Counted from the stretch's first letter, positions 1-14,800 are shown. The stretch: DNA of 64,000 nt from Protea cynaroides (GCA_028583415.1 CM053266.1:31940271-32004270), one strand, 5' to 3'. Numbers and translations are program-made. The notes: generated from the letters alone by a model not told the origin.

Positions 1-1370
1 CAGCTAACAAGATCTTCACTGCCGGAGGGTCCTTTGGGGATGCCTGGGAGAACTGACCACACTTAGGATAAAAGCAACATAAATTTACGAGATTTCTGGG
101 CTTACCATGGGGAGATAAAACTTCCATAATTGGAAATAGGGTAAACTATAATGAATATGGGAACTTCGGGTAATTATGCTCTTATGAAGGCATTGATACA
201 CGATGTTATTGATTATATGCAGCTCAAGGGTATGTAATGGTGTAACATATTGTTTTAAATTCTGGCTGCCAACCTCCTTCCATTCAATCACGACCGGATT
301 CAAGTCCGAATGTTTCCCATATCTAATGAGCAAGACTCTGTGGGGATGCCAGTTGTCTAGCCAAAGCAAAGTAGATGATCTGTCATCGATCCTTGTCTCG
401 ATGGAGTCAATCCCTTGAGATCTATGATCAAGCTTCTTCGTTCATATACAATAAGCATTCTTGCCACAAGACAATCCAGATTGAATCACTTTTGAGGAGT
501 TTTGCATAAAGTCAATCTACTCAAATACTTTTCCTTCTAGCAGCCGCTTTCCAGACCAACTTAATAAGACAAGTCGAACTAACCTCTTTTAACTCTTCTC
601 AGACAACCCCGGACCTTATGAAGCAAAACCAGGGCCAACTCAATGTGTGAAAGAATTTATTGTTGTGGAGCCCTTCCACAGAAAAGCACTCATCAAAGAC
701 TCAATCTGCTGAGCAATGGAATGGGGCAGACCAAAAACCCCAGCCAAATAGATGAATGAACTTTGCATCACTGACTTGACCTCCATACGAACGGCATAGG
801 ATAAAATTTTTTCTTTCCAAAGCTGGAGCTTCTTTTTGGGCCGGTCAAGAATAGGGGAGCAGTGATGGGCATAAAACTTAGAAGAAAAAAATCAAAGGAA
901 AGCCAAGGTACTTAATTGGAATATGGCCCTGAGGGAAACCTGCAATTTTGCTCAAGCTCTCTTTCATATCGGCATCTACTCCTGCCAAGAAAATAAAAGA
1001 TTTTTTTGCCTGTTGACAAGAAGCCTTGACAAAGCACCACAGGAGGATAAAATGCAGCAAATGGATGCAACAGATTTAGAGTTAGCCTTTGGGAATATCA
1101 TAATATCATCGGCGAAGGCTAAATAAGTTAGCTTAATTAATGGCTTTGCACTTGGGAAAGATGTCAATGTCCTTGAAATCGACTTCTGTCTACAAAAGAG
1201 GAGAAGGGACCTCCATTATGAGAGTAAAGAGATATGGGGATAGCTTAATGGCTTTGTTCTTGGGAAAGAAGTCAATGTCCTTGAGATTGGCTGCTGTTTA
1301 CAAAAGGCGAAAAAGGACCTCCATGATGAGTGAAGAGATAGGGCGACATGGGGTACCCTTGCTGATCCCT
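1..1370 (-). mobile_element. L1-type LINE fragment (RT and zf-RVT part)
   Basis: The minus strand carries degraded pieces of an L1 (non-LTR) retrotransposon ORF2. A reverse-transcriptase catalytic block reads LAFADDIMIFPKAN near 1090-1140. A C-terminal zf-RVT-like block reads LWLDNWHPHRVLLIRYG near 310-365. The order of these blocks agrees with a minus-strand element. Frames are interrupted by stops, so no active protein is made. The 3' end lies left of the window. It occupies the intron upstream of the first visible VHA-a exon. Confidence 0.8.
1138..1350. repeat. Tandem duplication of about 108 bp inside the LINE
   Basis: Two adjacent diverged units start at about 1138 and 1247. Each begins AATGGCTTTG, passes through TTGGGAAAGA and GTCAATGTCCTTGA, and ends around GGACCTCCAT. 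This is a local duplication within the RT-coding part of the L1 fragment. Confidence 0.8.
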
Positions 1371-2499
1371 TTTTAAAATGTTTTATTTTTTAAGAAATGT
1401 TTATTGCTACAAAATGTTCGATTAGGCCAAGAGAACTTAATCCTGTATGGCTGTATTATATTTACTATGGTATTTAGAGAAAATTCTTAATATTTTTGGT
1501 GTAAAAAAATATTTAGTTCTACCAAATGTTATATTTGGAATTCATAGAACTATTCCAAAATTTTTATGTCGATTGGTATTTTTAAGGCTAAAATTCGCAT
1601 TAGGCTTTTAGTCGTGTAGAATGATCTTTTCTGTGAAAGCCTTGTGATTGAGTGCCATATTTCATAAAAGCATTTTTTATGGTTTTCTTTTGTATCTAAC
1701 CATACCTTGATGTCTCTTTGTAAAACTTCATAATTTCATAATCACATTCCAATGAAAAACCCTGATTTCAGTTTTTTATGTGGTCATGCTCAGATTTCAA
1801 TGATTTTATTGACATAATTCAATGGGGTTATTCTGTACTCGAGGTATTTTGGGTCCTAGACTGGGGAGTACATGGTAGTGTGAACCTCCAGTTAAGAAAT
1901 CTTTGCTACTTCTTGCTCAAACTCTATGGAATGTCTGTCTGAGAGTGAATGGCTGTATTGGCTATTACTATGGTTATAATTATTCTCTCTTATATTTGAC
2001 ACTGAGAGAACCTAAGTCCTGTTTTAAAGCCCATATGCAACATAAAAACTATTGGCTGGACAAAGAATGCAGAGGAACTGTTTTCCTAAAAGTATGACAT
2101 AATCCCCCCCCCCTCCTCAATCCGCCCGAAATAGAAGTTACTTGCTTCCAAAAATAGTTTTTGTTTTCAAAGGTCTATCCAAATGTTGCCCAAGTTAATG
2201 CACTTAGTCTCTGGGCATAAAAACTAAAGGCATTTCTGTACCTGAATTTGTGCCTCTGGTATAATTCCCTGTCGGTTAATATTTAAATCTTTGTCAAACT
2301 GCAATTTTTGTGCTCTTTTCCTTTCGTATTCTGCTCACTGTTTTGAATTCGTCAAGATATTTCTTCTTATTATCTGCTTTACCCTAGATGGGCCTTCCTT
2401 AAGTTGCAGTTATATACTTATATGATGACTCTATCACTTTTCTTTCTATCACCTTGCAATGGATTTTGTTCCTGCGCCTCATATTTTTTTTTATTCCAG
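1371..2499. other. VHA-a intron sequence, no gene seen
   Basis: AT-rich intron sequence between the LINE fragment and the first visible VHA-a exon. It ends in a pyrimidine tract and an AG at 2498-2499. I looked here for the missing upstream VHA-a exons (the coiled-coil stretch before ASGFLVS) and saw none. They are probably outside the window. Confidence 0.6.
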
Positions 2500-2873
2500 G
2501 CAAGTGGGTTCCTTGTTTCAGCGCAGAGCCACACAATTGCTGAGGACAGAGAATTAGAGGAAAATTTATATTTAAACAATGACTATATCGAGAGGGGATC
2601 ATTACTTGAACAGGTGCTTGTTGTGTTATTGGGCTTACATAATTATTTGTCTGAGACCTCTCACTCTGCTTCCAACTTTTAAAACATATTGTTTTGCAGG
2701 AAATGCAACCTGGGCCATCAAACCAAGCTGGTTTGAGATTTATTAGTGGTATTATTTGTAAATCTAAAATTTTAAGATTTGAGAGGATTCTATTCCGTGC
2801 TACAAGGGGCAACATGTATTTTAATCAGGCACCAGCTGAAGAGTATGTCATGGATCCTGTATTGGCTGAAAAG
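2500..2873 (+). other. VHA-a1: VHA-a exons 1-2 visible (N-terminal cytosolic domain)
   Basis: Exon 2500-2613 (38 codons, starts ASGFLVSAQ, ends GSLLEQ) and exon 2700-2873 (58 codons, EMQPGPSNQAGLRF to DPVLAEK) are both phase 0. The intron between them is only 86 bp. They encode the end of the proximal N-terminal coiled-coil and the start of the distal lobe of the cytosolic arm. Confidence 0.95.
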
Positions 2874-5800
2874 GTATGGTGGCACCTTGATGTAGTCATC
2901 CCTATGGGTTTTTGTGTATTTGAGTTATGGAATTTTATTCTGGGTTTAATCTTTAATGCGCCTTGGGCCTTTTGGGATTTTAGTTTTGTTTGGGTCTATA
3001 GTTAAGCTGTCAAAATTGTTGGTCCTCATTTTAGTTCTAAATTTTGGATTTTATCTTTAGAAGCTTTCTAAATTTTTTGGTTTTATAGTCTTGGGAAAGT
3101 TTCTTCTTTCCCAGTTAGAGTTGAGTCCATATGTTTGTATTGATGTAACTGATTTGCATGAGAAAACGTAGTTTTTGATTAATTAAGGGAATGGTTCTCT
3201 TTTGAACAGTTCAATTTGTTCATGGTGAGCAAGCTCTAATATCTTTCCCTTGTTTTATTCTCTTTTAGTGTTCTATTTGGGCCCATCGCCCACAGTTTTT
3301 GAAACCCACCTGCATCACCCCTATTCTTTGTTATATTTTAGAATGCCATCTTCATTATCTGATAACTCTGAAAATTTTGTTCTATTAATGGGAAATAGTC
3401 TCTGTTCTTCACTTCGTGTTTAGGGGTTGCAATCAGTTGGGTCTGGTTTGCTTTCAAATCTCTCAGTGAAGGCCAAACTTGAACTTTGCATGAACTCAAG
3501 CTAGTTTTTGATTTGCCAACTTAAATACGTTCTGAGTCAACCTTACTATTTTCCTTCGTTATCTTTTTATAGTTGAGAAAAAAGGTTCTTGTAACGACCA
3601 TCTTTGATTGTTGTCTTTCCAGCAAGAAAACCATAGTTCAAGATTAGAGAAATGCCTGGCAAAATCGAAATATACTGGCAAAATATGGTATTTTTTGGCA
3701 TTGAATTTCAAGTGGTCGTTTTGGTGGTCAAATGATCATAGTTTGGGCAAAAATTTTATATAAACTTGTGTGAACCTTTAGATTGCCCAAAAAAAAAAAA
3801 CCGAAAATGGTAATTTGGATTTGGACCCTTAGGCAGGTAGTGTATGCTGTATGCCATACATGCTGTTTAATTTCTATAATATTGCCTATTCTACATAGGG
3901 TTTAGTACTACAACACACACAAAATTCAACTAAAACAACTAAAGTACGTATTAGGACTCCACCGGCTAAGGGGCTAGGGGTGTCTTTTCTTTCCTTGTCA
4001 TCCTTTTGATTTTGTTTTTGGGCTATGCCCTTGTATTGTAAGGAGCCTAGCTCTATCCTTTGGATACCCAGTTTTGGTTCTCCCCCTCCTTTCAGAGTGC
4101 TGTTAATATATTCATTCGTTCACTAAAAAAAAAAGTATGTATTAGGAATGAAAAAATATAATATTGGAGAGCAATTCATAATTATCAATGACATTACATT
4201 ATATTCAGGCTTCGCCGTGTGAAATAACCTGGTAACTATGTAACCATTCCCATAAATACTATTTACATAGTGGTATAAATGAGTAGATGTTACAAATTGG
4301 ACCCATCTCCCAACCTAATACCGCATAAAGTTGCAGGGAGGATCGAGACGACTAATAGATTGTTGGTGTCAACGCAATCGTTCTTCTGACTGTATCATAA
4401 ATGATGGTCATGTCATACTATGCCAGAAGAAATGCTCAAAGTCATCCACAACACTCCTATAGTGCCATCATCAATATATTGGAGGTAACCTAACTTAGGT
4501 ATAGGTCACCGTGCTGTGAAGATCCATATAGGGAGCCATGGTAATTGGATGGTGGTGCTGACATGTACAGTTGGAGGGCCGGTTATGAGAAGAAGCTGAC
4601 CAAAAGGATGATCCACTTTGTGATTGGCAGTCTTGCTCCTATGAACTGAGGAAGAAGAGCTATACTGCCCAAACCTAGGGTAGTCACGATAGCCATCACC
4701 ATAACCACAACCATATACACTGTAGTCCAACCCGATGCTCTTTGCGTCAAAGGATGGTGCATGTCACTCCCCATATCCACTACTCTCCCGTAGACTAAGG
4801 CCTCCAAGAATGCCAGACAAGCTCGAAACATCAATGTCCATGATATAACCAGCCTCCTCATCTGGTCTGAACCGGTAATGTAGCTGTAACTTAAGCGTGA
4901 GGAGGATGGAAGTGCCCCATGATTGGCATCCTGTGTAGCGTGATCAAATTGGGTCTCCTGTGAATTGAATGGGCTCCTACTTCTTGGCTCTTTCTGGTCA
5001 TACTCCTCTCAAAGTGCAACATATCTATCACCCCCACCATCATCATCATCATCGCCATTGTCATAATCTCCACCAGCCGACTGGGCTGGTGTGCAAGTGT
5101 GGCCAGTAAAATGCGAGTCGATGTCCTCCTCGTCATCCTTGTCAGGTTGGGACTTGAATGTTTAGGCCCTTAGGGTGTCTGCAAGTAAATCCTGCTCTTT
5201 CAAGAATCCATGAACTCATCCCACATTGGCACCCATCTAACTAGAAATCTGAGGGTCGGGCCTATTGCCAAGCTAATCCATCACATGCTCATCCCTATCC
5301 CTCACCCACTCGTAGATGGCATCCTTCTCAATTGACTTTGCCTGGAAGATGTTGTTGAGTTAGATTGGGTCTTTGTCATTCTCCATCCCCATGCGTGTAT
5401 GCTGTATCTTTAGTCTCACGTTGTAGTGCACATACATTAAGTCCTCCAGCTGTTTGTGACCCAAAAGGTTCCACCTCTTAGATGGATAAGTGAAGACATA
5501 CTCCAGTTGGGCTTACATTAGGAGGCAGAACTTGACTGGAGAGTAACTTTATGGCACTTTCCCCAACTTAGGCGCATCACTCTCATATAACACCCACCAT
5601 TCATCATCTGCATTAGAGCGGTAAGACTTATTGTTGCTAATTGATTGCATTTTGTAGTTGTACATACTTGATGGGGATGGAACTAAGGGCATAAGGTAAT
5701 GGGCATGCTCGGATTAGTATTTTCCTGCCCGGACACTATGGCGCCACCCCCGAAAGTCCTAGTTGCATCCCTGAGATTCTCTATCCATACCCATTTCGAA

Positions 5801-8800
5801 CGTTGGTAATGTTAGCGTCAATACCAATTCAAGAAAGTACAATCCTATGGAACTACAAGAGTCACACCTCATTATTGCACCTGGACTGTATAGCTGGATT
5901 TGGCTCCAACTTGGCAGCTTGGCCACCAGGCCCACCATGTCTTGCACTGCATCTATAAGCTCTTGATTAAACCCAAGTCCGTACTTGTACTTGTACTTGG
6001 GATTTAGATAACAATTCTGGAAATGACATAGAGATATTTTCAATGCCATTTAATGGCTAAATGTAGAGTAATTTAACATAAGAATATTAAAATTCACCAG
6101 CCTTATGCAGTGGATGCATAAGTTGAGGCTCCCAATAATCCTTGATAATCTGTTGGTAGGCACTGCTGCCACATGGCATCGCTGCATGCATGTGATCCTT
6201 CATTATCTCCACTGCTGCAAGTGTGGCAAGATGGGCTTCTTCCCAGAGTCGACCATCCTCATTACCTTCACCACTGAATCTAATGTCATAGCGATCTTCT
6301 TTAGGCTCTGCCAGAACCTTCAGGCTCTGCTAAAACTCATCATTGGATATGATCACATGTGCTGCCCTTCCACCTGGAGAACTCGACTATCCCCACCTCA
6401 GCCGACCACCTTCTTTGTCTGAAAACTCTTCAAAGCAATATAGTTTGCGGTGAATTGAGTAATGTCAGGCCTCACCAAGTCCCCACCACACTTGCTTCTT
6501 AATAGCTGTTGTGCATACCCATGATTGTACACAAAGGTGGTCACTTGCCTTGCCCTCTCGACCACACCCTGTCACACTCCACTCTTGAAACACCGGGGTT
6601 ATGACTAGGATGCTTACCGCTTTCCCAATCTACACCCAGGATATCAATACAGTGTCACGGCACGACATCGGCACATCACGCAACATCACAATAATTAGAG
6701 TAATACAGTAAATCAGTGGAAGATTTGTATAATTATCCAGAGTTGTAATATAAGCTGATGCAATCAAACTGGAATTTATATACATAATCATATGTTATTC
6801 GTATCAACAAGTAATCAAAACATAGAATTAAATATACAACTGTAGAATGCCAAAAAGGTATACAAAATCTGAGGACACAAAGTCCATTATTAAAGTATCT
6901 CAAAACTCAAACCTGACCGCCATAGGCACAGGTGTCACAAGAACAATTGGAGGCGTGCGCCTTGGAAACTGGGTCCTCCACGAATTCATTGCAACTACAA
7001 CTAATGGAGCATCCAAGTAATTGGCAACAGTATCACCTGCACCAACATTTGAAAAGAAACACACGTGTGGGAGTGAGCTTCAACAAGCTCAACGAGGGGA
7101 TTGAGAACATGCAAACAGGCAAGATATGATAAATGATTATATTGATTAAGTCAGGTATTATGACTACAATAGTGATTAAGTACTACCCAGCCTGTAGGAA
7201 CCAGAAAAAAAAAGCGACTGCGGGGATGGATTCAGTATCGCCACGGCACGTCGACCGACAGTCACCCAACCAACTGTAGGCCCCTTCCTGGCGTTTTAGT
7301 CCATCCCAATGTCTAATCATATGTAGAGTGACGTGCAGGTTCCATCTAGTCAGATTGACTTTGCTGAAGAAAATGTATCTTGGTCTAATAAACAAAGTCC
7401 TGCCACGACATCCTTCGGCTATAGAAGGTTTGGTAGTCTTCCACATATTTCTTATTCACATGATCCAGAAAGTTTCTAAAGATACCTAACCTTGGATACA
7501 ATTCACTATAATGTGGAGTAAAATGAGCATATATTGGCTGGTGCGGGGCGTGGTTCTCTGCAAATTCGAGACTGAAAAGAGACTATCCATAAAGTTGGAG
7601 CCAGTCTGTGAAGTAGCGTACTATCATCAGCGAAATAATCATGTGCACTTCCCATCATGCGGTAATCATCGCCGGAATAAGAACCCTACGCCTAAGTGGT
7701 GCCAAATCCATGAGCACTCCATTGCCCCTGCTCCTGTCCACTACTACCCTCAATGCTCACTCCTCCAAAGGTTGTGGACATGTTATCAATTTCAACATCA
7801 GGAATAATATCAGGATCAGAAACGATGTCAAAGAAACGATCTTCTTCTTCTTCCATTGGTTGCAAAGGGCATTCCCGTTGACGAGACTTGCGTGTATACG
7901 CAGCCGTAGGCCCTGATGAAGATGTGCGCCCACCATGATCTGGATCCTATGTAGCGTGTGTATACTGACTCTCGCCGGTCCATCTAATAATGGGTACAGT
8001 CGGTCTAGGATCACCACCACCACCACCATCATAACCACCACCACCACCACCACCCTCATCACCGCCACCACTATTAGAAGCTGACCAACCACTCTGATCC
8101 ATTGTATCATCATCGCCTTCTGGGTCACTACCAACTGGGGGGTCAAACGGTGGAGGCGAATGTACGTCTACACGACCCTCATCTGAGGACATAAACCTCT
8201 CCAGATTAGAACCCATCGAAGCTGACACAGTGGGGTCAGGCATCCCACCAAGATCATCCATCACTGGTACTACTCTGTCTCGCACCCATTCCACATAGGG
8301 ATCCTCCTCATTTAAAGATAATTGGAAGACATCGGCTAGCTCAATCACCTCTTGGTCATTTTTTTGTTCAAACTTCAAGCACTGTACCCTCAGTCTCATG
8401 TTATAATGGGCGTACACCAAGTCATTTAGCCGTTGAGAGTCAAATTTATTTCGCCTCTTTGAATGGACAAGGGAGAAGGTACTCCAATTTCACTCACACC
8501 TAGATGCGGAACATGTCTAAGATAAGACTTTGATAGCTATTCTCCTCAACTTAGCTGCATGCTCGCCATACAACAACCACAACTCAGCTGCACAAGAATA
8601 GAACACATTTTAATACACATATTAAATAAGATATGTTACTTGGAAATTTCAATTTCCATAATTTCATACCAGGATTGGTCTTATCTCATCCACTGCGGCG
8701 GGAGTTCCAAAACTCCCAAGAACATCTTTGAACGTTTTAATCTACACCCATTTGAAAATTTATAACCATTAGCCATTGTAATATATGGATATTCAAATAA

Positions 8801-11800
8801 TTCAGCACTTATACCATACAACTCACCTCCAAGTTGACCAATGCTTATACAGTATAATCAGGCACCAATTTTGCCACAACATCTTTTACCGCACCGATAA
8901 GGTCAAAATTGAGCCCAAGCGCATGTGAATATTGATACTTGGGGTTCAAATGGTATGCTGCAAAATATGAGTCGCCAGATTAAAATCTAGTACTAACTAC
9001 TAAGTGGAAATAAATTAAAGACATTATTAAATATACTTACAAGCCTTATGCAATGGGTGTATCAGCTGACTCTCCCATCGATTTTTGATAATCTTAACAA
9101 AATGTTTGTTTCCACGTGGAAGCATAGCTTTTATACGGTCCTTCAACATATCCATGGCAGCATATAAATGTGGCATGGTGGACTGGAGTGCTGTATCCAC
9201 TAATCTCAACACCTTCACCACTGGCTCCAGAATTTTGGTTACATGCTTTAGCGTTTTCCAAAATTCCTCTGAAGCTATAGTAGTCTGTGCTTGAACCCAA
9301 CAGGAGAGCTGGACTCCCTCCACCCAAACCAGTCCTCAGATGCAAACATCGATCTGAGGCCTACCATCTTTGCCTGAAAGCTCTTAAGTGCTTGTAGTTG
9401 GTAGCAAATCTGGTAACGCTGGGTCTTACCAAGTCCCCTCTACATCTCTCCCTCAGCAAGTTCAAAGAATAGCTATAGTTGTATACAAATGTTGTCACCT
9501 GGCGTGCTTGTTCAACTACTTGCTTTACTTTTTGGATCTTGCCCATGTCCTTCAACATCAAGTCAATGTAATGGGTAGCACTTGGAGCCCAGAAGAGGTT
9601 ATAGTTAGCCATCATCATCTCTCCTACGTTCTTGTAGTCGCTGCCATTGTCTGTCACAATCTACACCAAATTTTTAGCACTAACTTCATCCACCACTGTC
9701 TGTAGCAATCCATAGATGTAGTTAACATCTTTTGTAAATGCAGATGCATCCACAGACTTCAAGAATGATGTTTTCCTATCACTGTAGACCATGAAGTGGA
9801 CTTTCTAGTGGGACCAGTCCAACCATCACACATAACAGTGATCCCATATGTATCCCAGTTATTCCTTAACCCTTCTATCCATACTTCTAGTTCTTTTTTA
9901 ATTCTTGGGAGATATACATTCATCACTTCATATGGAGTGAGGGTTTTAACACTAGGACCAGCCTAAGCAATTGTATCAAACAAAGGCTGATAGTATGGGC
10001 CACCACTGGCATTTGCTTGGATACTATTATAGATGACCCACCTAGCATAGGCATCGGCAATAAATTCTTTTGTACCTTTCCAGTTCCACATACTCTTCAA
10101 TCTTTTCTGCTTGGCGCCAGCCTTTCTAAAAACTGTTGGATTCTGTTGTAAGATCTCAACATAGTCCTTATCCCTAGAAATAGCAGGTGCAGGTGGTGGT
10201 GCCTGGGGTTGTGCTCTAGTACTTTTTTTATTTTCTAAACATAAAACCAACTCCCCCTTACTCCGTGTTTGTGGTTCTTTAGGCTGCTGAAATGATCCAC
10301 TACCACCTGCCCCTAAGGCTCTTTGCCTCAACCTATCCCGGTCCATCTCAATGCTGACTTTACTAGCCATTGTTTCCCGTCTCAGATCTCTGGCCTCTTG
10401 CTCAGTCATACCCCTAGTATCTATACCATCATCATTTGAAGAATCGTCATCCAAACCACACATTGTGCCTCGGATTGTATCTTCAAATTGTTGTTTATTT
10501 TTTTCCTTTCTCTGCTGTCCTCCCTTCATCTGTGCAGCTATGGCCCTGGTAATCTCCAGAGGAACTATAGCATACTTTGCCATGTCTGTAGATGTCCCAC
10601 TCAAGTGTTGCTTAAGTCGGTAATCCCACCAGACATAAGCTTCTTCCCACAGAATTTACATTAGGTCTTCTTTTTATCACCGTCAATGGCGGTACACTAC
10701 TGTTAAACCATGTCAGTATGACCAGCGTTACCACCTCCCTCACGAGAACACGAAACAGCCATTATATTTAGAACGAGACGTTGTTACATAAGATGATAAA
10801 TAGAGAAATCTAAATCTTTTAATGAAAAACTTAGATTGAAAGAACATAAAAGCATCAAATATGCGAATACAACTCAAAACACATTGAAATTACTTTTCAA
10901 AATTTTAAAACTATTTTATAAGAAAACATAATATTTTTCCTAATTTTTCCTAATTTTACATAATTATTTAGATATTATTATTAATTTCGGATATTAAATA
11001 AAAATAACTTATTTTTCCAAAAATATAATCTGCAACATGGAACCATAAATTGGCCAATGGTGTTCAACATATATTATTTTGAACACCAACAGATACGTAT
11101 TAATATTTTTTTATTAATTTTTTATTGCTGAAAAATAGGATTTATTAATAAAAAATTCATAAAAATAAAAATATGTACAGAAAAAAAAACTGAAACTGTG
11201 ACCACGTAGATCGGCCAACGGTGTTCAACATATATTATTTTGAAAGTAAACTGATTAATGTTTAAGAAATGTATTTTTTATTTTTTTAAACAAAAAATAA
11301 TATATATATATATATATATATATATGAAACCGTTGCCGCGTAGATCGGCCAACGGTGTTCATCATATAATATTTTCAACACCATCTAATTAATATTTATC
11401 ATATTTTTTTAATTTTTAATTGCTGGAAGATGCCTTTTTTTTAACAGAAAATCAAAATAAAAAATATATATGCAAGAAAATAATTTCGAAACGGTGAGGT
11501 TGTAGATCGGCCTAATGACTCTCACATATATAAATTTCATGATGAACCAACATGTATTGAACATATTCATGTAAAAAAGTAAGTTTTAGGGCAAAACACC
11601 ATACCTCAAACAGTATATTTGCCAAGAGCAGGTGAAAATGAGGCTCCAACAGCACTTTGGTGGAGAGATTTGCAAAGAACAGAGGTTTTCGAACCTTAGA
11701 TGCAAGGTTGGAGAAGGAGTGGAGGAGAAGAAGAAAACAGAAGAAAAGAGGGGAAAAAATGAGTCTCGGTCGAAATCTCGACCGAGACTCCTATTTTATC

Positions 11801-14800
11801 ACTTAAACCAACCGAAACTGGTTCAAAAAAGTCGAGTTGGGTCGAGATTTTTCAAGACCAGTTCGATACTGGTCGAATCCAGTCGAAACTGGTCAAGATC
11901 CAGTCGAGACTGGTCGAGTCCGAGTTTCGAACCTAGTTCTCGTCTCGACATAGTCAAGACAGGTGAGAAGGTCGAGATCTCGACCTGTCTCAGTCGAGTT
12001 TTCAAACCATGCATTCAAGACATCTTCCCCGACACCAAATATAGACCTTGGCCAAGAAGGAGGGGGGGTGTATTACGGGATACATGACCGACGGCCCAAC
12101 ACTTTCCCAACACTGGAATGAACCTCGGCCCTGATGGAAGAGCATTGCGCCCATGACCAAACATGCCCGATATACTTCCAACACCGGAAGAAACCTCGGC
12201 TACGAAGGAATGCACCACGACCTTGTTCATACCCTTTCATAATTGGGCCTACATCAACACATAACCCCCTATTGGGAGGGTTGCAGTCACATGGGAACTT
12301 CTACCTAGCTAGATACAATTCTACATGATATTAATCAATTCAAACTATGAGCTGTATACCTGTAGTCGGCCATACTGGAATCCCATAGGTGTATGGTAAG
12401 GAAAGACATGGTTCACATGGCCGTCACGGTACCAGAACTTCCATCGGCCACACTGGACGCCACACAAGCAAAGTAAACATCCAACATCTAACACTAATCA
12501 ATTATAAACAATTGATATAATAAAAATGCATGAAAGTGGCATTGCAATAATTGGATGACATATGTACAATTATATCTAGCACAGCATGGCATGTTTGCAA
12601 CTGACAACTATAAACCTTTCGTAAAATAATCCAAGTCCAACCCATTCACCTCAGTAGTGTGTATACTAGATTTCCAATGACACGCGAGTCCCCCCCGTGA
12701 AAATACCCAAAAACAAGTTAAGCAATTAATGATAAGTGATAAGTCCTTAAAAAGTTCCTAAGTTTTTAGGGTGTTCAGTTAAAATACCATCTACCGGTTG
12801 CAGGTGCACCTGAGATTTCTAACAGAAACCTTCTAGAAGCTACAGTCAATGCTACTGGTTGCGGGCTTGTGACCGCTAAGATCATCCGGTAGGATTCCTA
12901 TGTGCAACCATTAGTGTTTGAATCTCCTATGGATGGTGCTACCGGATGCAGGCTGTGCAGCTGATGGTTGCATCTGGTAGGAGCTCGGGAGGTTGATTCC
13001 CAACCCATTCTTGTTAAGATTTCATTCCAATTGTTTCTATGACGTTCCCAATTTGGTGGGAGACACTGTGGAATCAGTTATGGGGCCTTGGGTATCAAAT
13101 ACCCCATTGAAATCTTGGGATTTAATGAATCCCAAGCTAGGTTTCAAACCCTAGGCCATTCCTATGGTGGAAAGCTAGGGAGGAATGCTCCCCAAACTAT
13201 TGGAGGCTAGGGCATCAATCCCTAGACTCCAAACCCTAGTCCTAGGTTTAAACATACATTAGAAGGGTTAGGAGAGAGATTACAAGGGTTTAGGTAAGAG
13301 GTTTACCTCGAGATGAGCTAGGGAGCTAGGTACAGCTTCGGATGATGGGGGCTTCAAGCTAAAGAGGGAGGTTCCATCTCCGAAACCTGTCTTCCTTCTT
13401 TTTTTCCTCTCTCTTCTCTCCTTGGAATTCATGCAAAGTAATGAATGAGGGTTTCAGCCTCATCTTCCATTTGTAGACTATGGCGACTGAGGTACAATTG
13501 CCTGGGCTGACCTCCGTCGGCTGAAACTGATTAAATCTGATTATAAGAGTTAGCTCATCGGAACATTCCCAAATTAGTCACGAGGGTCCACTAGGTTGAT
13601 TAGGTGTCATTGAACAACAAGATTGAAGTGTCAAGGGACCCAAGTGGGCCCCGCTTCAAATTAAACAGTTTTACTGTTCAAGGTCTTCCGGTTGATGATG
13701 CTGGCTGCAGCCTGCAGGTTGCATCCATTAGCTTCAACCGACTGCAACCGGTAGGGCTGCAGGCTGCATCTGCTAAGGTGCAGCCAGTAGGGAAAACTGC
13801 AGGGTTTTTCCCTGCTTTCCCCCTTGCTCTCCCACCACTATTTGGCCATTTAGACCACATGTGTGGGGTTTTGTTCACATCCTAAGTCTCTCACTCTATT
13901 AGTACAAGGTACTTATCATGTAGGAGTTTGGGAAGGTACACTGACTAAATTGGCTCAGAATCCATGGTGTCCACAGGGGTAAGAATGTAGGACCTGTCAT
14001 TAGACAAAATCCAAGTTAGTCTGGGATCTTGGGTGCGGGTCTTACACACCTGTACCAAGGGCCTTTTCCCCATGTACTTCAGCATGAGCTCAATGTAGTG
14101 GGCTGTGCATGGAGTCCAGAAAATCCGGTACCTACTGTTTCTCGTCAACCTCTCCCTGGTCTTCTTGAAGTTGCTACTCTTTTTTTTTGGGTTAGTTTCT
14201 TGAAGTTGCTACTGTTGCCTGTCACTATCTAGACAACGTTCTCCACCCCACCTCCTAGACCACCTCCTTCAGTAATTTTATAGATATACTTTTGCATCCT
14301 TCCCATCCTTTGATGCATCCACTGATCTGAGAAACACTCTCTTACTCTCACAGTATATCATAAAGTTGATGATGGAGTTTCGGGTTGGTCCTGTCCTACA
14401 CTCCTTCTATTAGACATAACCATGACACCCTAGTCAACCCACATCCCTTTTAGTCCCTCTATATGTTCCTCCAACTTCTTTCTCTGGTGGGGCAAATATA
14501 ATGTCATAAGCTTGTACGAAGTGGGCTCCTTCACTCCTGGGCCAGCATTACCTATGGTAAAAAGGTGTACCTAGTGTACGGGACTCCCGCCACTGCGGGG
14601 TCTGGTGAGGGGCTTATGTACCACAAGTATTACCCCCGCTTCGTGGAGAGGCTGTTTTCAGATTCGAACCCATGACCACTAGGTTTCAATGGAGCAACCT
14701 TACCGTTGCACACCTTTACCATATTTTAATAGTAAGGCCCTGTAGTGGCATGTGCTAGGATGCTGTGATAAAAGAACCACTTCGACATAACATCCCCTAC

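Larger units (their letters stand above)
7500..12010 (-). mobile_element. hAT transposon copy 2, nested inside the LTR-like element
   Basis: This is a longer and younger hAT element of the same family as copy 1. The minus strand carries a BED-type zinc-finger region, the DUF659-like core, the hATC dimerisation region and an acidic/glycine-rich tail. The high-coordinate side has AT-rich tandem repeats (11040-11540) and GTCGA-rich subterminal sequence (11760-12000), typical of hAT ends where transposase binds. Exact termini could not be fixed, so the left limit is approximate. Confidence 0.65.
6569..14045. mobile_element. LTR-like insertion (TGTCACA...GGTCTTAC) splitting hAT copy 1
   Basis: A 7.48-kb insertion starts CTGTCACACTCC and ends GGTCTTAC. 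It is flanked by ACACC at 6564-6568 and 14046-14050. Removing it rejoins the hAT copy 1 sequence collinearly with copy 2. The same termini bound a second insertion at 43637-46805, so both belong to one family. No gag-pol is visible in its own sequence. It looks like a very long solo LTR of the gypsy (Tekay/Del) kind, probably on the minus strand, since the reverse complement starts GTAAGACC and ends TGTGACA. Its body is interrupted by hAT copy 2. The LTR classification is inference. Confidence 0.65.

Noticed and set aside
4506..5136. Met/Val-rich and Tyr/Gly-rich minus frames
   Set aside because: Alternative frames of the low-complexity tail of hAT copy 1, not separate genes.
14661..14710. 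Possible tRNA gene from A and B boxes
   Set aside because: The boxes belong to an Au SINE; no cloverleaf or anticodon arm could be formed.
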